Origin: Sclerotinia nivalis
Lineage: Eukaryota; Ascomycota; Leotiomycetes; Helotiales; Sclerotiniaceae
DNA length: 64,000 nt
NCBI GenBank assembly: GCA_029531795.1
Contig: JAPEIS010000007.1
Span: 1,302,001 to 1,366,000 of the forward strand
Reading direction: 5' to 3'
The notes below the pieces were generated by a model. It had not been told where the DNA came from and made no database searches. It saw only the letters and a list, made by a program, of their open reading frames with translations. This document shows, one piece after another, positions 13,316 through 24,454 of this stretch (its first letter is position 1; each line of letters starts with the position of its first letter). The translations under genes were made by a program, and so were the position numbers.

Positions 13316-13685
13316 CTACCCAAACTGACGGTGAGCGCGAACGTATTCTACCCTGATAGAGTTTAGGTCGCCCGAGATGCTGTCGATGATCTATGTGCAA
13401 AGAGTTAGAGGGTAACGCAAAAGTTATTGGTTCAAACAAAATGCAACGTACGATAGGCATAGAAATGCTTTGCGTTGCAGCGGCAACTACTCCAGTTTTC
13501 CACTCTGTTGCATCAGCTAAGGTTCTAATCAGTTCTTATAATCGTCGTTGATTGATGAACAACGTACGGGTTTCGAGGTAGTGAACACGATCTTTCTGTA
13601 CGTAATACATCTTCTTGGAGGAATCCTCAAGCAGTTCAGGGAGGTTCTCAGGAGTTGAGGGCTGTTGGAATTGTTTCTTAGGCAT
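13316..13685 (-). CDS. Small conserved-looking protein, 85 residues, function unknown
   Basis: I assembled three exons on the minus strand (13685-13568, 13516-13452, 13390-13316) with canonical GT...AG introns; they sum to 258 bases. The protein starts MPKKQFQQPSTPENLPELLE, continues DSSKKMYYVQKDRVHYLET and GVVAAATQSISMPI, and ends VEYVRAHRQFG. There is no signal peptide or membrane segment; most of it could be helical. I do not recognise the family. Clean splice sites and perfect phase argue that it is real, though it is short. Its start lies 59 bases from the divergent start of the phosphotransferase-like gene, with a GGATTT hexamer array between. Confidence 0.55.
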
Positions 13686-13696
13686 CTTGGTGGATT

Positions 13697-13738
13697 TGAT
13701 TTGTTTGGATTTGGATTTGGATTTGGATTTGGATTTAT
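13697..13738. repeat. GGATTT hexanucleotide array between two divergent starts
   Basis: About five consecutive GGATTT units, preceded by related GGATTTGATTT. The array occupies nearly all of the 59-bp space between the minus-strand start at 13685 and the plus-strand start at 13745, so it lies in both 5' leaders or in the shared promoter. Confidence 0.8.
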
Positions 13739-13744
13739 CTTACG

Positions 13745-14452
13745 ATGGGTGGGAAAATTGATCACAGTAATAATAGATTGGATTATTGCATTGCGGAGCA
13801 TTACCTACGCGACATGATACCTTCAATCGATGTCCCTGCATCGACGATCCCGAGCGAGTTTGCAAATGGATATCCTCTTCACCACCCCGATCTTAGTTCA
13901 AGCAATATTTTTGTCGATGAAGATTTCAATATCAGCTGCATTATCGATTGGACATATTGCTCTACCGTTCCAATGGCCATGTTGTTAACAACCCCGAGTC
14001 TGCCCCAGCCGAGAAGTGACATCGATAGCTCACTAATCCCTTTCTTTCGAAGTGGCTTTGGACACACTACTTTCGAAGAACAAATATGGATCTCCGCTCA
14101 GCGATCCTGGTGGTTTTCGCGCCTGGTCTCTCTAGATGGCCTTCGAGACTACCATTACTTCACAGAACTGTACACATCTATCTACAAACCAAAAGACATT
14201 ATCGATATACCTAGACTATTTAGAAGCGCACGAGATGAAGAGATGTTTCGAGGTTTGGCTGCAGAGCTTAGGATGGAAGATCGTTCGGTTGGTAAAATCG
14301 CAAAAGATGAAGGTGATTACTTTCGCTGTATGAAGTTGAGTAACAGGGAAGCTGTGGCGAGGAAGCTTACTCTAGTGTCGGAATTTAACAGGGGCTTTGT
14401 GGCGGATAAGAGATTATGGCGCTGGCTTGATGAAGCTTTGGATGACGATTGA
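13745..14452 (+). CDS. N-terminally truncated aminoglycoside phosphotransferase (APH)-like kinase
   Basis: A single 235-codon open frame. Residues 45-75 contain the APH/choline-kinase catalytic loop: HHPDLSSSNIFVDE (the H-x-D-x4-N catalytic Asp and metal-binding Asn) followed by the metal motif CIIDW. Fungal members are usually around 400-550 residues with an N-terminal lobe that binds ATP. Here that lobe is missing: the frame opens only about 45 residues before the catalytic loop, and the DNA upstream is a hexamer array and another gene. The C-terminal half (RSWWFSRLVSLDGLRDYHYF and on) looks normal. I infer a gene fragment, either decayed or left by a rearrangement. An unrecognised upstream exon is possible but would overlap the divergent gene. 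Confidence 0.7.
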   Translation: MGGKIDHSNNRLDYCIAEHYLRDMIPSIDVPASTIPSEFANGYPLHHPDLSSSNIFVDEDFNISCIIDWTYCSTVPMAMLLTTPSLPQPRSDIDSSLIPFFRSGFGHTTFEEQIWISAQRSWWFSRLVSLDGLRDYHYFTELYTSIYKPKDIIDIPRLFRSARDEEMFRGLAAELRMEDRSVGKIAKDEGDYFRCMKLSNREAVARKLTLVSEFNRGFVADKRLWRWLDEALDDD

Positions 14453-14881
14453 TGATGCGGTACTTGTCTTCGAGCAATGGGCAGCATGGACATTCTGCCT
14501 TTGGTCGCTCCTATGTAGATGGTGAGGCCACAATGCACCAGCCCTTCATCCGTGTACTCTAATTATTAGTAAACAGTTTTTTCATCACTATATCCGCTTG
14601 GTACTATTGACAAAATTAAACGAGGCCGATAATAAGAATCTCCACAGATGCAGCCAAGGCCTTCGGCTTGAGGGTTATGATCTGATAATTTACGTCTACT
14701 TGTTGCAGAGTCTGAATCACGGATGGAGAATATAAAGGTTTGCTCGCCTGACTCAGATATCTGTTTCAAAGTCTGAAAGCTTCGTGTGCAGTCACCTACT
14801 CTACATCGGAGTCGAACTCATTGGTGATATCTACCGCAATATCAATCCTCAACCACCCTCGAACATCCCCAAATCAGCCCG
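14453..14881. other. Convergent 3' flank between APH-like fragment and P450
   Basis: Both neighbours end here, so this about 430-base gap should hold two 3' UTRs and poly(A) signals. I see no further gene. Confidence 0.45.
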
Positions 14882-17197
14882 TTATATAACTCGTCTCTTA
14901 ATCCTCACCCTCGTTTCTTTATCCGGTAAGCAAACCGCACTAGTTTTTATCATCCCAGGAATCCTCCATTTCCCCTTCTTTTCTCCTTTCTTGACAACAG
15001 GCTCAAGATCCCAATACATGAGGATGCCAGCTACGAAAGCCAGACATTCTCTCTCGGCGAACACGCGACCTTTACACATACTAGGTCCGCCACCATAGGG
15101 ACGAATAGTTTGGGAGTCGACGGAGGATTGGCCGGTTTCGTCGGTGGTGAGGAATCGTTCGGGGTTAAATGTGGTGGGGGAGGTAAAGTAGGAGGGGTCG
15201 CGCATGTGGAGGTCATGGGGGAGGGTTACGTATTCATTTTTGTGGAGGATGTAAGTGGTTGCGGAAGTTTTTTCGGTTTCCTTATTAGACGCAGTATCGG
15301 TTAGGGTGATGTCATTTTCGAGTTTTCGGATAGATGCAGGCTGGGAAGATAAACGTAAAGCTTCTAGATAGGTGGATTTGAAGAGGGGGCATTTCTTGGA
15401 TAGGTCTTCGTGGGAAAGTTGGATGCGTGGGGCTTCTGCGAATGAGCCGATCTTTTCGCCGGGGACGATGGTTGCGTAGGGGGAGATCTCGGCGCGGATT
15501 TTGTCGGCGAGGTCAGGGGTCGAGAGGATATAGAGCAGGTGCCAGTAGACGAGGAGAGTAGAGTTAACTACAAGGGCCCAGATAATCTAGGACTAGCATT
15601 AGACGTTTGATGTTAGAGGTGGAAGGGACGTTGGCTTACGGATATGTCTCCGCGCTCATTCGGTTTTAGACCATGTTCTACCACAATGTTAACTTATATA
15701 AGGAATATGTCTCTTTGAAATCTTACTTCTAAACAGTTCGTGTCTCTTCAAAATGAAGTCGCTGACATCATCCAAATCACCCCAAGAGGAGTCAACGTGT
15801 TTTCCGTCCACTGAAGCATCAAGAGCTTCATGAAATCTTTTCACACTTCCTCGAACTTGGAAACGAGAAAAATGAGCTCTAGCAACAGAGGGCCAAGGAG
15901 TGAACCATGGAAGCCCCATGATGAAATACATCATACCACGATCCATTTCATAGATGTCATGCAGCACATGAGGATTATTCTCCAGAAACGCACGACCGAA
16001 AAGACTTGGCACAGAAGCATTTCCAAGTATATCTCGTACCAAGGTCATGAGATTAACCTCCATTTCATCCTTTGAGATGTACTCAGCATTGGCCCATTTT
16101 TCCCATGGATGTTGATCTATTTCGCTGTCTAGAAATGACACCATTTGTGGAATGAGGCCTTCAAGGTTGCGTATAGTTCCGTTCAGCATGGTACTAAGAT
16201 ATGGTTCCTTCATGAGATAATTGAAAGCAGATGTGTATTCCTGGAGATAAGATTTAGCTTAGTGTAGTGGTAGGAAGGGAGCTTTCTTACCTCCCAATTG
16301 TCTAGATATTTCTTCTCTGCCTTTTTGGGTATCCCGAAGAACTATAATAATTATTAGCAATGTAATATACGATCAACTCATAGCGTTAGTTCATGGCATT
16401 GGATTACCTACCTTCGATGCCAGACTTATTGCAACATCTTTGAATGTGACTTCCGATTCCCTTTTCTGCAATACTCTAAAACAGTATCAGTAATCATTGA
16501 TATGAGAAAATTCTCTAATTAATACTGACCCCTTAACCAGGTTTGGATTCGATACTGCACTCATTAGTTTCTGTATGGCTACTCAGGAAACAGCAAGGAC
16601 TTACTGATATTATGTGTAGAGCCTCCAAGGTTAAGTGCAAATATGCCTGGCTCAATGTATCAGTAGTGTTCAAACATTGAAGAGCCTTGATTGCCAGAAC
16701 CTGGCATTTTCAAATAACTACAAATATTCAAGTCTCTCGGCTTTGAGAAATATTTCGAGCTGAACTCACCATGGGCACTTTGATCCCTATACACCAGTCA
16801 GCCTCCATTTTATCCAACCAACACCCTACATCCCTATTTACCTTAAATCACTTGCTAATTTCTCTCCATTCAACAAACTATCATCTAATTAGTTTCCAAA
16901 TTCCACTTGTTGCAAAATAACACGTGAAACATACAATGCAAGAACATGTCCCATACCCGGCACCCAATAAGCCGGCATCCAAACCGTCTTCCCATCTTTT
17001 CCCTGTACTTTTTCCGACGGCCTCTCGCTCAATAATCTCGTAGCTATAATCACGAGAACTGGTGCTAAAGCAATGCTGAGAATGATAGGTAAAGGGACTG
17101 CGCGGATAGAGGTGAGGACATTTGTAATCCAGCTTTCGGATTTCAAGGTGTCGACTGTATCAGTAGGGTTTGTGAGAGGCTGATAGAAATCATCCAT
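14882..17197 (-). CDS. Cytochrome P450 monooxygenase (CYP7/CYP8-like fungal group)
   Basis: A multi-exon gene (at least eight exons; the splice near 16930 is uncertain). The start at 17197 gives an N-terminal membrane anchor (LPIILSIALAPVLVIIATRL) followed by WMPAYWVPGMGH. Later exons give RDQSAHGIFALNLGG, then EYTSAFNYLMKEPYLSTMLN, the ExxR motif in YLEALRL (around 15370), the PERF motif NPERFL and the heme loop RPYGGGPSMCKGRVFAERE (near 15080, thiolate Cys present). The protein would be roughly 540 residues, normal for a microsomal P450. The I-helix reads IIWALVVNSTLLVYWHL: the usual A/G-G-x-D/E-T oxygen-activating motif is absent, as in CYP7/CYP8 relatives. Substrate is unknown; no biosynthetic cluster surrounds it. 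Confidence 0.88.
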
Positions 17198-17576
17198 GAT
17201 GGAGGATAAACTATTATTGAGAAAATTGGCTATTCGGATAATAGAATCATTAGCCCAGGGGGTTTTTTTTCGGTGTGGTTGTTAGAATTGAGTTTAAGTT
17301 TATATGTTACAAGGGACCAACAATTCGACTTATTATTCTACTGTGGCACTGGGGTGGCACGATCCATGCTCGCCAATGAAGCGGCTTTTTGACCGGATGA
17401 GTCGAAGTTCCGTAAATATTGCAATAACACAATTCAACACTAAAGTATTGAAGATATAAAAGTTTATAGAATCTAGAGATTTTATTTCTGCTTCCTGTCT
17501 TTTAATTACTGGACCTCCATTTCATCAATATTTCCCTTTTTCCCACACAACAACAAAAAATCTTCACATCTCCACC
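17198..17576. promoter_or_regulatory. Divergent promoter between P450 and ITP pyrophosphatase genes
   Basis: A 379-bp gap with genes leaving in both directions. It has a T-run near 17270 and a C/A-rich leader just before the ITPase start. No specific operator is recognised. Confidence 0.45.
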
Positions 17577-18426
17577 ATGGCTCCTCCCAAAACTCTCAAT
17601 TTCATCACCGGCAACAAAAACAAACTCATCGAGGTAAAAGCTATCTTGGGTGATACCATTGATCTCCAAAGTCAATCTCTAGATCTTGTTGAGATCCAAG
17701 GAACCATTGAAGAGATCTCCAGCGATAAATGTCGAAGAGCTGCTGAAATTGTATTTCTTCATCTTCCCATTATTTCGAGAAAGTTTTGCTAACATTATTT
17801 GCAGATCAAGGGCCCGGTTCTGGTTGAGGATACATGTTTATGTTTTAATGCGTTGAAAGAATTGCCTGGTCCATATATGTAAGGGTTTCATCCAATTTTA
17901 GTGGAAGTGGATAGATTACTCATATCATGCAGCAAATGGTTCATGGAGTCAGTAGGTCACGATGGACTGAATAATATGCTTGCTGGCTTTTCAGATAAGT
18001 CTGCACAGGCAGTTTGTACATTTGCCTATTCTGAAGGTCCAGGTCATGAACCTATTATCTTTCAAGGACGAACAGACGTATGGAGCTTGCCCATATTCCT
18101 GCTTGCCAAAGGATGGTTCTAACATTTCTTAGGGCAAGATTGTACCTGCAAGAGGTCCAACTGCATTTGGTATGTTGTACTGTACCGCACTAAGTAGACC
18201 CCATTACTGATATCTTGATGTATAGGCTGGGATCCCGTATTCGAGTACGAAGGCCAAACGTAAGAACTCCTGACCATTCCCATTTTTGTCCCAATTCCAC
18301 CATATACAGAAATTCTAACTCTCTACCTTTAGATACGCCGAGATGGAGAAAGTTGAGAAAAACAAAATTTCTCATCGTTTCCGGGCACTCGAGAAGTTGA
18401 AGACTTGGCTGCAAGAAGAAGCATAG
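17577..18426 (+). CDS. ham1: Inosine triphosphate pyrophosphatase (HAM1/ITPA family)
   Basis: Six exons (17577-17750, 17805-17878, 17933-18077, 18133-18169, 18226-18259, 18333-18426) sum to 558 bases, 185 residues. The enzyme hydrolyses ITP, dITP and XTP to monophosphates, keeping deaminated purines out of nucleic acids in the cytosol. Diagnostic motifs: the N-terminal FITGNKNKL (TGNxxK), [27 protein letters not shown], the basic and aromatic nucleotide-site segment [12 protein letters not shown], the WDPVFE loop, and [10 protein letters not shown] at the C-terminus. Length matches the family (about 185-195). The very short exons 4 and 5 (37 and 34 bases) are supported by phase and by conserved protein. 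Its 3' end converges on Fap7. Confidence 0.96.
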
Positions 18427-18537
18427 GGTCCAACAAACAAAGGACAAGGACAAAGAAAGGAATGAGCAGATAGTACTCGTTGATGTTCAAGTCAAGCTGA
18501 ACATCTAAGCCACAATGTTCTTCCGCCGTCTTGCAAA

Positions 18538-19297
18538 TCATTGCTCATCCTCATCAGCGTGATCCTTCTTCCATTGTTTTATCCACGCCTCAATCCTCTC
18601 CACATTACTCTCCACCTCATCACTCGTGTCACTCCGCAGCTCAACCACAATTTCCTCATCATAGCTCTCTCTCGCTTCTTCAAGTAGAACTTCCATAATT
18701 TCCGCGTCTAAGTTCTCCTGTAGCTTCGCTTCTGGGTAGTTCCTATATTTCAAGCAGAGTCAGCTTGCCCACTTACACTCCTCCATTCCTCGCTACATTC
18801 CTAAATATACTCCTTCCAGCACAATCCAGGACAAAACATACCTCGCCTTCAACCTATCGTACAACAGCGTCGAATCCACCCTCAACACAACCACCAAATC
18901 AATCCAACTTTTCGGAAACAATTCGCAAGCATGCCAATCGATAATATATCCACCCTGTTTAACATCTTCTTCTATTTCATCCAGTAACTATCCAATCCAA
19001 ATCCATTAGCCAAAACACGAATATCCCAGTCCAAATTCTCCCCATCAATCCTTAAATCATCCCGTATGGCCTTCTGAATTCAAAAGAACCTCCCAAAAGA
19101 AAACTTAAACCCACCTTATCCTCATCCACAATCCAAGTCTTCAACTCATCATCCCATCCCTCGTGACATCCCTTCTCTTTAACCACATCATTAACACTCA
19201 AGTGCTTCAATCCCGTATTTTCTGCCAACTGTTCGCAATGTGTAGTTTTCCCTACGCCAGGCGTGCCGGTTACAATAATGTTGGGCTGGGTGCGCAT
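18538..19297 (-). CDS. fap7: Adenylate kinase isoenzyme 6 homologue Fap7 (hCINAP)
   Basis: Three exons (19297-19115, 18987-18842, 18742-18538) sum to 534 bases, 177 residues. Fap7 is a P-loop NMP kinase/ATPase needed for late 20S-to-18S rRNA processing with uS11. Visible motifs: MRTQPNIIVTGTPGVGKTT (Walker A), HLSVNDVVKEK (NMP-binding region), DEIEEDVKQGGYIIDWHACE (the DWHxCE motif specific to this family), FPKSWIDLVVVLRVD (Walker B region) and RNYPEAKLQENLDAE. The C-terminus is acidic. It converges on the ITPase gene with 111 bp between stops. Confidence 0.95.
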
Positions 19298-19966
19298 AAT
19301 GGATAGCTTGCGAACTTTAGATGCGACGTCGAGAGCTTTGTGAGATCAGGTCTACTTGACTTTCGCAAGTATCTTCGAAAATATTCAAAAAACGGAGTGT
19401 TGTAGATTATCGCAGACTTGGGGTTCAGATCCGAAGTCTGACGGCTTTTGATATATCGAATTGAAACTATCTGGAATTTGAACTGATATGTTGGCGCGCG
19501 AAAAAGTCTGTATTACTGTTTTGTCTGCAAAAAATAATTTACGAGCAGCATCAACTTTTGAAAAATTCTTATCGCAGAAAGAGGGGGCTTATCGGCACGT
19601 GTTGGTGGAGAGAGGCACTAGTTATTGGTGCGTGAGAGTTAAAAATAGATAAGGGATTGGTGAGCTCGGGATAATGCGGGAGTACCTACTCAGTAGCTTC
19701 CATAGAGCTCTGAAGCTTGCGAGTGGGTTGTGTGCTAGCCTTGAATTTGTACTGACACTGAGATGCACGATTCGGACATTATATGTGGTTATTTTTTTCA
19801 TTGGAATATTCTGCATCTAGTTTCCCATTGAAAATGATGTGAAGCAAGCTTATTATTTGCCAAATTATTACTCGATGCATGTACGGAGTGCTATTTTCCT
19901 TGATATCCAGGTCCACCAGCTCCACTATTCATAGATTGTAACCTCTCGCATTGCTGTTTTTTATTC
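19298..19966. other. Intergenic stretch (Fap7 promoter and AMPK-beta 3' flank)
   Basis: Both flanking genes are on the minus strand. The part next to 19298 is the Fap7 promoter; the part near 19967 is the 3' flank of the AMPK-beta gene. A TACGGAGTG element lies at about 19882. No gene is seen. Confidence 0.45.
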
Positions 19967-21536
19967 TTATTCCTCTGCAGTAGGCTTGTACATGATCGTT
20001 GTGACATACTACATTGTGGATCAGTACAAAATTTCAATAGGTAAAGAATTGCCCGTACCTTTCGCTTATACCTTGTAGTGGCAGAAACAGCAAGAACATT
20101 GTTCTTAATACTGCTCGTAGCTAGATGATTAAGAACAGTGTGATTAGGCATAATCAGAACACTATTGTCATCCTTCATCGGTGGATTGCTATTCAAGATA
20201 GGTTTCCCCAAGAAACCCGGTAAACTAGGGGGAGGAGGCAGTTTGTCTATAGCAGCAATTGCGTACCGGTATTCCCTAGAATCTTCGGGTTTGTCCATAT
20301 CTATAAGGTATTGTGGAATCTCTGAAGTAAATTGGCTATGAGAGATTGCGTGCTTCATCTTCGATACCGGCTTCGGCTTTGTCCTCTCTTCTGCAGGTAC
20401 TGGTTCTGGCTGAGTAACCTCGGGCTTGGCTTCTGAACCTCCAATTGGTTCACTAGGTATATTTACAGAACCATCATCGTTAGGAATGTCATCGGCACTG
20501 ACTTCGATATAGTTGACTAAATTGTTGCCAAAATCAACGGTTGTTGGAAGAAGTGCTGAGCATTTCATAATGCCATCTTGAATAAATCGAACGTGGTGGG
20601 TTCCAGGTCGTACATGAATAATTGCTCTCAAAAGTCCTGGCTCTCCTTCCCTGTGAAGTATTAGTGGAAACCATCAAAAGTTGGGAACTAAAGATTTTGT
20701 AATGAAAGAAAGGGAACTTACACTGCGCTTAATCTCTGCTTCTTATTCCACTGAAATATGGTACCAGTTACATAAACTTTCTCTCCGCCTTCTCTCCATT
20801 CAAATAGGGTTGGTACTGTTGCCTTCGTCCGGTCGATTTGAATCTCCTCGGCGTCCTCTTCATCTATAGTCGTGTTGCTAAGTGCCGAGTTCCGTCTCGC
20901 AAGTGGTTCATTGTCTAGAGCCTCTATATCTATCGCTGGGGCAATCATATCAGCTGGTGTGATCAGAGGTGATCCTGGTGTATGCACCTCCTCCTCAATT
21001 GGTAGTGGGAGTCTCGGAGGTCGCGTAAGATGATACGACATATCTTGAATCGGGGGACCGGAAGGGTCAATGGATGGAGGCTGCGTGCTCGATAGGGAGT
21101 GTGAATGCGAATGTGATCTGCACGTGGTAGTGTCGTAATTTGAGGATGGCATGGGAACATCGACTGGCTTGGTTGGCTGGTCTCTCACGACGATCTTATC
21201 TGTCTCTGGCCCATCTTTATGTGATTGCAGGCCCGGTTTTGGTTCTTTTTCATGCGCTGATGGTGTATTGACCCCCGAACTCGGCAAGGAATTATTGAAT
21301 TGTGCGGCAGGGTGTGATTGGGAGTTGCGCGGGCGGTGTGTGACATTCGATCCGTGAGCTTGTGCGAGAGAAGGTTCTGCTCTCGCAGCGGTCCTGTGTG
21401 AATGAATCAAATTCCTGGGATCTCTGCGAGTTGATGATGTCTTTGATGAGTCATTACTATGGCTCGAAGGTGCGGGAGAATGCGAATGAGGTGTCGAAGC
21501 GGTTGGCCTCGTGTTGGTAGAAGGTGTATTTCCCAT
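19967..21536 (-). CDS. AMPK/Snf1 kinase beta subunit (Gal83/Sip2 family)
   Basis: Three exons (21536-20722, 20650-20059, 20008-19967) sum to 1449 bases, 482 residues. The beta subunit scaffolds the Snf1 kinase that responds to low energy and glucose. The start MGNTPSTN has Gly2, consistent with N-myristoylation. A long Ser/Pro/His-rich region follows. The CBM48 glycogen-binding domain spans residues about 245-330 (EWREGGEKVYVTGTIFQWNK ... PGTHHVRFIQDG), broken by the first intron. The C-terminal ASC domain includes QYLIDMDKPEDSREYRYA, PPSLPGFLGK, NHTVLNHLATSSIKNNVLAV and ends TRYKRKYVTTIMYKP. The last 13 residues come from a 42-base final exon that is easy to miss but matches the family end. 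Confidence 0.95.
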
Positions 21537-22249
21537 TATGAAAGTGGTCGTGTGATTTTAACAAATGCATTCAAAAAATCATTCTGGGCGGAGGAAGGTC
21601 CTTTAAAAGAAAGAAAGTGGAAAAGGTCGAGGGGAATTGCTGAGCACAGCTATCTTATGAGTAGTAAATAAGTATTTTTGATTATGAATTTTCAACTGTT
21701 CCACGAATCTGGAAGGACATGTACTTATCCGGGGTATCTTAAGAAATAATCAAAGTTGAGCTTGAGGTTTGAAATACAATATAAAATTGGTTTGTTCTTT
21801 TGTGAAAAGATTCTGGATTTGAACTTTGGAAGTTGTTTCGTTCCTTAAGGTTTGTGCCTTCAACCCCACAATCAGCCTTTAAAGTTCCATACGAGTTCCA
21901 AACCCACAATATTGCGACGATGCTCCGAATCCTTGTCTGATTTGCTTGCTGACCTGGTCCGTGCAAGGGCAGCCTTCTTTGGAGCTTCTTTCCATTCCAG
22001 AGCAAAAACATACCTAGGTAGTATTAGTCCTATCTGACCTAACATCAAGATCAACATCAACATCAACATTAATTCAAGACAAAAACATCTCCTGGCAGGT
22101 TTCAATTATGGAAATTTAATGAGGGTATTCCATACTCCAGGCATCACATCATCTCTTGATAGGTCAATGTAGGTATAGAACAGATCTTTTCTGTTTCAGC
22201 CTTGCACTTACTATTGACATTACTTCAAAGAGCTTATTTGTTATTCATC
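21537..22249. promoter_or_regulatory. Divergent intergenic region between AMPK-beta and a small membrane protein gene
   Basis: About 710 bases. It contains an ACCTAGGTA element near 22014 and a run of ATCAAC/ATCAACATCAAC triplet-like repeats (about 22044-22070). No gene is recognised. Confidence 0.45.
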
Positions 22250-22815
22250 ATGAAAACTCCTAATACAACATGGCTATCAATTTTGGCAAGCACATTTTAT
22301 TATATCTCCTTGCCAATTACTTTTATTTCCAGGTGGCTCTTGGCTATTCTCAGGATTGCTTTCGCTCCACTACTACATCTTGGCAACTCTTTGATTTCTG
22401 CTTTACTTCTTCCTTTGAAGGTTCTAGCTAAATTCGAGGTAAGCGTCATACAAAAATCAACTGATGGGCTACAGCTAATAGTCCTCAGGCCCTCGTCATA
22501 TTCCTGGGGTCTGCAATCTTCATTGGCCTGATCACTGGCTCCGTTTTACGTATCTCCTCCAGCGTACTCGCATCACTATTCAAACTGACATCGAGCCCCG
22601 AAGATACGGGTCATTCTCTGGTGCCGATCCGCGCTACAGAAGAACAAAAGAAACGAGAGGCGAAGCCGGACTTATTGAAATGGAAGGTTGATCCCTCTGT
22701 AGAAAAGAGATATTTTGAATGGCTGGAAAAGGATGGAGGTAGAAAGAAGGACGAACATGGGTTATTGGCGCAAACTATAATTGAGGAAGATGATGACTCC
22801 GATGATGGGTTTTGA
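22250..22815 (+). CDS. Small multi-pass membrane protein, unknown function
   Basis: Two exons (22250-22438, 22489-22815) sum to 516 bases, 171 residues. Hydrophobic segments appear at about residues 9-27, 28-60 (long, partly amphipathic) and 64-80 (ALVIFLGSAIFIGLITGSVL), so two or three membrane spans near the N-terminus. The C-terminal half is soluble and charged (RATEEQKKREAKP, VDPSVEKRYFEWLEKDGG) and ends with an acidic EEDDDSDDGF. No signal-cleavage site or known domain is recognised. Clean intron phase between the two hydrophobic parts supports a real gene. The topology suggests an ER or other endomembrane protein, by inference only. Confidence 0.75.
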
Positions 22816-22896
22816 TAGTAGGATCGGCGCTATGCAAGCCTGGACACCATGCCAAGATTTCTTGGAGTGACAATATTTGAGGTCTTGATGGACTAT

Positions 22897-23946
22897 TCAT
22901 TCTCTCCATTTGACGAAAACCTGATCCGTTCTGAACCTCTGAGTACATGTACTCTCTTCTAAAGGGGTCCTGAAACCGGTTTCGTACGCCAGAAGTCCAG
23001 CCTGCGCTATCATTATACCATTATCAATGCAGAAACGTTCATCGGTTGCAAAGACGCTTCCTCCCCTATCCCTTGCCATCAATCCCATCATTTCTTGTAG
23101 CCTCTCATTACAACCTACGCCTCCCACGATAAGGACTTGGTTGCTTCCTACATGAGCCATAGCTCGTTCTGTGATTTCCACCAGCATCGCGAAGACAGTT
23201 TCCTGCAGGCTGAAACATAAATCTGCCGTGGTAATAACTTCTCCCGTAATAGGGTCTTTTTGCTCTGGATTCTCTTTTAGCTCCGCAGCGAGAATATCGA
23301 TGCTTGCTAAGATTCCAGAAAATGAGCAGTCCATTCCTTTTACCGCATATGGCAAATCCAATAGCACTTTTCCCTTCTTTGCTAATTGCTCAATATTGTA
23401 TCCCGGCGCGGGGTCGTTGCTGATTTCCAAGGTCCTTGCAAAACGATCCAAACAGTTACCAACTGCAATATCTAGCGCTTCTCCGAAAATTCGATATCGT
23501 TGCTCTGCATATGCAATCACTTGGGTATTTCCTCCACTGACGTATAGAACGACCGGATTCTGTGCCCCAGTAATCTCTCGACCCATTTCTATGTGTCCGA
23601 CGCAATGATTTACTCCTACCAACTCTTTACCCCACAGCAGCGAAAGCATTCGCGCTGCGATAGCCACACTCTGCAGAGGCGCACCCATGCCAGGGCCTTT
23701 TGTATAACATATGCAGTCGATATCGGAGACCTTCACTCCAGCTTGTGCCATAGCTTGCTTCACAAGTTTTATAACCCATGATCGATGATGCTTCGCAGTA
23801 TCTTTCGGTAGAAAGCCTTCACCTGGAGGCGAGACAAAGGTATGTCGAATGTTGGAAAGAATTTTAGCTGGTTTGCCTTTGGAGGGATGTGATATGACAC
23901 CAACGCCCAATTTGTTAGCACTACCTTCCAGTCCTATAGCAATCAT
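22897..23946 (-). CDS. kae1: tRNA N6-adenosine threonylcarbamoyltransferase Kae1 (KEOPS subunit)
   Basis: An intronless 349-residue frame. Kae1 transfers the threonylcarbamoyl group to A37 of ANN-decoding tRNAs within the KEOPS complex. The start at 23946 ([17 protein letters not shown]) is preferred over an in-frame ATG at 24024, because it begins exactly at the conserved ASKHA N-terminus. Motifs: the metal-binding HxxxH in [62 protein letters not shown] and [10 protein letters not shown]. Length equals that of the family (about 345-390). It converges on the 22250 gene. Confidence 0.96.
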   Translation of the reverse strand: MIAIGLEGSANKLGVGVISHPSKGKPAKILSNIRHTFVSPPGEGFLPKDTAKHHRSWVIKLVKQAMAQAGVKVSDIDCICYTKGPGMGAPLQSVAIAARMLSLLWGKELVGVNHCVGHIEMGREITGAQNPVVLYVSGGNTQVIAYAEQRYRIFGEALDIAVGNCLDRFARTLEISNDPAPGYNIEQLAKKGKVLLDLPYAVKGMDCSFSGILASIDILAAELKENPEQKDPITGEVITTADLCFSLQETVFAMLVEITERAMAHVGSNQVLIVGGVGCNERLQEMMGLMARDRGGSVFATDERFCIDNGIMIAQAGLLAYETGFRTPLEESTCTQRFRTDQVFVKWRE

Positions 23947-24454
23947 TTTGGCAAGGGAGATTTGATATTTTAGCAACAAGATATAAGAAATCAAGGAGGG
24001 GTTGGACAATGGAAATAAGATCAATGCCCGTGGCCGCTAAAATTAGACAAGGCTGAATGTCACAACTAATCGATAAGGATGATGCTGAAAAGAATTACCG
24101 CAAGGGCAAGAGAAATAACCTCATTATTCCATTTAAATTGACAACCAACATCTAAAATGGTTTAAAATGTGCACAATTGATAATATTACTGGAATATATG
24201 ATACAAGCCCTTTTCAATCCGACTACTCTCTTCATGAAAGTGCGAAATTTTTCCTGCTGACTTTGCAATGCCCCACATATGTCCCCATTAGGATTAGGGC
24301 CCCTTGATTTGCTCGGTTTATTTTAGCGACACTGTCGCTTTGGTACGAGTTTAGAAATTACTGTACTTACTATTGCTTGTGCCAATCCTGATACTACATT
24401 ACACACAACCACGCACATTATCTCTTTGACAACAGAATATAACGTACCGGAGAT
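23947..24454. promoter_or_regulatory. Divergent promoter between Kae1 and SET methyltransferase genes
   Basis: A 508-bp gap between genes leaving in opposite directions, AT-rich, without recognised elements. Confidence 0.4.

Noticed and set aside
23947..24024. Upstream in-frame start for Kae1
   Set aside because: It would add 26 hydrophobic residues before the conserved [12 protein letters not shown] start, out of keeping with the family.
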